The notes beneath the pieces were generated by a model that did not search any database, was not told the DNA's origin, and was given only the letters and a program-made list of their open reading frames with translations. Made by a program: the position numbers and the translations under genes. 64,000 nt of DNA from Rhabdothermincola sediminis (GTDB taxonomy: Bacteria > Actinomycetota > Acidimicrobiia > Acidimicrobiales > Acidimicrobilacustridaceae), in the NCBI RefSeq assembly GCF_014805525.1, contig NZ_JACFSZ010000008.1:1-64000 (forward strand). The letters are read 5' to 3'. Below are positions 61,057 through 64,000 of this stretch, one piece after another. Each line of letters starts with the position of its first letter. The stretch's first letter is position 1.

Positions 61057-61904
61057 GCGCCGGCGTGGTGCCCGAGATCCCCGAGCCCCCCCCGCTCGTG
61101 CCGGGCGTGGCCCGAGCGCTCAGCCCACTGGTACGTCGGATCATCGCCCCCAACGCCGGCCTGATGACCGGAGCGGGTACCAACACCTATCTCGTCGGCA
61201 TCGACGAGATCGCGGTGATCGACCCCGGCCCCGACGACGAGGGCCATCTCGACGCGATCGTCGGCTGCGGTGGCGACCGGATCCGGTGGATTCTGTGCAC
61301 CCACACCCATCCCGATCACGCCCCGGGCGCGGCCGGTCTGAAGGCGCGCACCGGCGCCGAGGTGCTGGCCTTCAAGTCGAAGGACGGGCTCAAGGTCGAC
61401 CGCCGGATCGGCGACGGGTTCCGCATCAGCGCCACCGAATTCCGCCTGACCGCCCATCACACGCCCGGGCACGCGTCCAACCACCTGTGCTTCCTGCTCG
61501 AAGAGGAGCGCATGCTCTTCTCGGGCGACCACATCATGCAGGGCTCGACCGTCGTGATCCGCCCACCGGACGGCGACATGGCCGCGTACCTGGAGTCGCT
61601 GGCTCGCACCCGCCAGCTCCGCCTGCGCTCCATCGCTCCCGGGCACGGGCACCTGATCGAGAACCCGAACGAGGTGATCGACTACTACCTCGCGCACCGC
61701 TCGGAACGTGAGCGCCAGATCTACGACGCGCTCGCCGCCGCGGGGACCGCGAAGATCGACGTGCTGGTGAAGCAGATCTACACCGACGTGCCGGAAGAGC
61801 TGCACCCGGTGGCGCGCCACTCGGTGCATGCCCATCTCCTCAAGCTCGCCGCGGAGGGCAAGGTGAAGGGCAAGACCCTCACGGGCCCGTGGTCGGTGGT
61901 CTGA
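61053..61904 (+). CDS. MBL-fold metallo-hydrolase (LACTB2-like)
   Basis: A 283-residue metallo-beta-lactamase-fold protein. The metal motif is THTHPDHAPG (HxHxDH), with HHTPGHASNH and LFSGDHIMQG as further ligands and a late His in APGHGHLI. The C-terminal 60 residues form a winged-helix-like end seen in LACTB2-type endoribonucleases and related hydrolases. GTG 61053 overlaps the NUDIX stop, so the two genes are coupled. Confidence 0.87.
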   Translation: MSAGVVPEIPEPPPLVPGVARALSPLVRRIIAPNAGLMTGAGTNTYLVGIDEIAVIDPGPDDEGHLDAIVGCGGDRIRWILCTHTHPDHAPGAAGLKARTGAEVLAFKSKDGLKVDRRIGDGFRISATEFRLTAHHTPGHASNHLCFLLEEERMLFSGDHIMQGSTVVIRPPDGDMAAYLESLARTRQLRLRSIAPGHGHLIENPNEVIDYYLAHRSERERQIYDALAAAGTAKIDVLVKQIYTDVPEELHPVARHSVHAHLLKLAAEGKVKGKTLTGPWSVV

Positions 61905-61916
61905 GCCGAGCCGTCG

Positions 61917-62435
61917 GTGCTGCACGAAGGGCCAGCAGCGCAGCGGGCCTTCCCGTCGTTCACGGCGCGACTCGACCAGACGGTCTTCATCGTCACCACC
62001 GTCGGCGATCGAGGCGAGCGGGCCGGGTGCCTCGTCGGCTTCGCCGCGCAGTGCAGCATCAGTCCCCCACGCTTCCTCGCGCTGCTGTCGGTGCTGAACC
62101 GCACCCACCAGGTCGCCGAGTCCGCGGACCTGCTGGCGGTGCACACCGTTGCTCGCGGCGCGCAACCGCTGGCCGCCCTGTTCGCCGGTGAGACCGGGGA
62201 CGAGGTCGACAAGTTCGCCCGCTGCGCCTGGACGCCGGGCCCCGGCGGCGTGCCGATCCTCGAAGAGTGCCCCAACTGGTTCGCCGGGCGGATCCTGTCT
62301 CGGGTCCGGGGCCTCGGTGACCACACCGGCTACCTCCTGGAACCGGTGGCGGTAGAGCTCGGCGACCCCGGTGAAGCCCTGCTCGGGATCCACGACGTGG
62401 CCGGCATCGAGGCTGGTCATCCGGAGAGCAGCTGA
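61917..62435 (+). CDS. Flavin reductase domain protein
   Basis: A 172-residue FMN-binding split-barrel protein. Relevant segments are FIVTTVGDRGE, CLVGFAAQCSISPPRFLALLS and FAGETGDEVDKF, as in flavin reductase-like proteins that serve two-component monooxygenases or bind flavin in redox reactions. It starts 12 nt after the MBL gene (GTG 61917), so it closes the fxsA-NUDIX-MBL-flavin reductase operon. Confidence 0.82.
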   Translation: MLHEGPAAQRAFPSFTARLDQTVFIVTTVGDRGERAGCLVGFAAQCSISPPRFLALLSVLNRTHQVAESADLLAVHTVARGAQPLAALFAGETGDEVDKFARCAWTPGPGGVPILEECPNWFAGRILSRVRGLGDHTGYLLEPVAVELGDPGEALLGIHDVAGIEAGHPESS

Positions 62436-62445
62436 GCGGTACCGC

Positions 62446-62476
62446 GCACACCTCTGACGGCCCGTCAGGCCTGTGC
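62446..62476 (+). terminator. Hairpin after the flavin reductase gene
   Basis: CTGACG pairs with CGTCAG (loop GCC) inside an outer GCACA/TGTGC stem. It lies 10 nt after the stop and before the aldehyde dehydrogenase promoter region. Confidence 0.4.
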
Positions 62477-62573
62477 GATGCGCCGATCCCGCGAGTACCG
62501 TCCAGCCAGCCAGCGAGTGACGGGCGAGGGTCGAGACGGTCGACCTGCCTGCGAGACACAAGGGGGATCGGCT

Positions 62574-64000
62574 ATGGCCGACTACCAGCTCTTCATCGAC
62601 GGAGCGTTCACCGACGCCGCGTCGGGTGAGACGTTCGCCACCTACAACCCGGGCACCGGCCAGAAGCTCGCCGACCTCCCGAAGGCCGGGCGCGACGATG
62701 CGATCCGGGCCATCGAAGCAGCCCGCAAGGCGTTCGACGAGGGGCCGTGGCCGAAGATGTCGGGTGCCGAGCGGGCGGCCAAGCTCCGGCGCATCGTCGA
62801 GCTCATCAACCAGCACTCGGCCGAGCTGGCCGAACTCGAAGCCCTCGACAGCGGCGGCACCATCCTCAAGGCCCAGATGGCCGACGTACCCGGCGCGGTC
62901 TCGGCGTTCGAGTGGTTCGCACGCATGGCCGAGGAGCGCCCGGACCGGGTTGACCTCGAGGGGTCCCCGTTCCCCGTGTCGCAGAACTACATCCGCTACG
63001 AGCCGATCGGCGTGTGCACCGGCATCATCCCCTGGAACTTCCCGCTCATCATGGCTGCCTGGAAGATCGCCCCGGCACTCGCCGCGGGGAACACCTCGGT
63101 ACTCAAGCCCGCCTCCCTCACCTCGCTCTCCGCGCTGAAGCTGGCCCAGATCATCGCCGAGGCCGACCTGCCGCCCGGGGTGGTGAACATCCTCGCCGGG
63201 CCCGGTGGCACGGTCGGCGAGGAGCTGGCCTCGAACCCGCTGGTCGACAAGACTGCGTTCACCGGCTCCACCGAGGTCGGCCGCCGGATCATGCAGCTGG
63301 CGTCGGGCACCGTGAAGGCGGTGACCCTCGAGCTCGGTGGCAAGTCGGCCAACATCGTGCTCGACGACGCCGATCTCGACCTGGCGGCTGCCGGCGTGCT
63401 GTGGGGCACCTTCTTCCACGGCGGTCAGGTCTGCGAGTCCGGCACCCGGGCGCTCGTCCAGCGAGGTATCTACGACGAGTTCATCAGCCTCCTGGTGGAG
63501 AAGGCCAACAACATCGTGGTCGGTGACCAGATGGAGATGACCACCAACATCGGCCCGCTGGTGTCACGGGGCCAGGTGGAGACCGTGGAGCGCTACGTGA
63601 AGCTCGGGCGCGACGAGGTGGGCGAGCCGCTGTGCGGCGGCGGGGCCCCCGACAACCTGCCCGACCACCTCGACAAGGGGGCGTTCTACCGTCCGACGAT
63701 CTTCGCCGATGTCGACAACAAGGCCAAGATCGCCCAGGAGGAGATCTTCGGCCCGGTGCTCTGCGTGATCCCCTTCGACACCGACGACGAGGCGGTGGCC
63801 ATCGCCAACGACTCGATCTACGGGCTCGCCGGCGGGGTGCAGAGCGGCAACATCGAGCGGGCGGAGGCGGTCGCGGCCCGGATGCGTACCGGCACGGTGT
63901 GGATCAACGACTACCACTTGATCTCCCCCGAGCGGCCCTTCGGAGGGTACAAGCAGTCCGGCATCGGTCGCGAGCTGGGCACCCAGGGCTACGACATCTA
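62574..64000 (+). CDS. Aldehyde dehydrogenase, 3' end beyond the window
   Basis: 475 complete codons are visible. It is an NAD(P)-dependent ALDH with NAD-binding IIPWNFPLIMAAWKIAPAL, FTGSTEVGR, the general base Glu in LELGGKSANIV and the catalytic Cys in FFHGGQVCESGTRALV. The C-terminal PFGGYKQSGIGRELG is reached, so only a few residues are missing. AAGGGGG lies about 8 nt before ATG 62574. The substrate is not predictable; betaine-aldehyde and broad aldehyde dehydrogenases are the nearest styles. Confidence 0.9.
   Translation, partial: MADYQLFIDGAFTDAASGETFATYNPGTGQKLADLPKAGRDDAIRAIEAARKAFDEGPWPKMSGAERAAKLRRIVELINQHSAELAELEALDSGGTILKAQMADVPGAVSAFEWFARMAEERPDRVDLEGSPFPVSQNYIRYEPIGVCTGIIPWNFPLIMAAWKIAPALAAGNTSVLKPASLTSLSALKLAQIIAEADLPPGVVNILAGPGGTVGEELASNPLVDKTAFTGSTEVGRRIMQLASGTVKAVTLELGGKSANIVLDDADLDLAAAGVLWGTFFHGGQVCESGTRALVQRGIYDEFISLLVEKANNIVVGDQMEMTTNIGPLVSRGQVETVERYVKLGRDEVGEPLCGGGAPDNLPDHLDKGAFYRPTIFADVDNKAKIAQEEIFGPVLCVIPFDTDDEAVAIANDSIYGLAGGVQSGNIERAEAVAARMRTGTVWINDYHLISPERPFGGYKQSGIGRELGTQGYDI

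Overview
The window is chromosomal DNA of a high-GC actinobacterium. Supporting genes are a WhiB iron-sulfur regulator, a DivIVA-type coiled-coil protein, an acyl-CoA carboxylase with a small epsilon subunit, a paired Get3/ArsA locus and a lysC-asd operon with an internal translation start. Frequent GTG/TTG starts and at least 24 genes (plus one upstream ORF) whose start codon sits 6 to 10 nt behind a TAnnnT -10 box also fit. Placement in the class Acidimicrobiia is my inference from gene content; there is no 16S rRNA here to confirm it.

Layout. 1-684: fragments of an IS110 and two IS3 transposase genes. 895-968: tRNA-Ala. 1132-4093: ABC importer of the nitrate/sulfonate/taurine class, followed by a frameshifted, truncated ammonium transporter. 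4715-15210: mixed genes (lipase-like lipoprotein, CDF metal exporter, PQQ-like propeller protein, prfC, serine beta-lactamase-like esterase, Fur, two alpha/beta hydrolases, TetR). 15281-18850: a six-PAS GGDEF-EAL protein. 18964-21552: xseA-xseB-prenyltransferase operon. 21653-27768: GH36 glycosidase, endonuclease IV, SDR, ABC exporter, META lipoprotein. 27828-34166: two tRNA-Ser, tadA, a fused MFS/spermidine-synthase-like protein with an upstream ORF, SRP RNA, then dnaX-ybaB-recR.

34285-48603 is rich in acyl-CoA carbon metabolism: thiolase, crotonyl-CoA carboxylase/reductase, methylmalonyl-CoA epimerase, carboxyltransferase beta plus epsilon subunits, a MeaA-type B12 mutase and 3-hydroxybutyryl-CoA dehydrogenase. 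Together they cover most of the acetyl-CoA to methylsuccinyl-CoA half of the ethylmalonyl-CoA pathway and the propionyl-CoA carboxylation step. DivIVA, a 5'-3' exonuclease, an ATP-dependent ligase, a LOG protein and a phosphoesterase are interspersed.

48677-64000: a methyltransferase-like protein, an S51-like protein, two membrane-anchored prolyl isomerases, lysC-asd, MazG, tRNA-Pro, an orphan receiver and STAS protein, the Get3/ArsA pair head-to-head with an NfeD protein, whiB, fxsA-NUDIX-MBL-flavin reductase, and an aldehyde dehydrogenase cut by the window end. No gap between features exceeds about 300 nt. I found no CRISPR array, prophage, defence island or biosynthetic cluster. The most unusual signals are the leaderless-promoter pattern, an aat gene without a usable start codon, a short upstream ORF, and several enzyme-fold proteins that lack catalytic residues.
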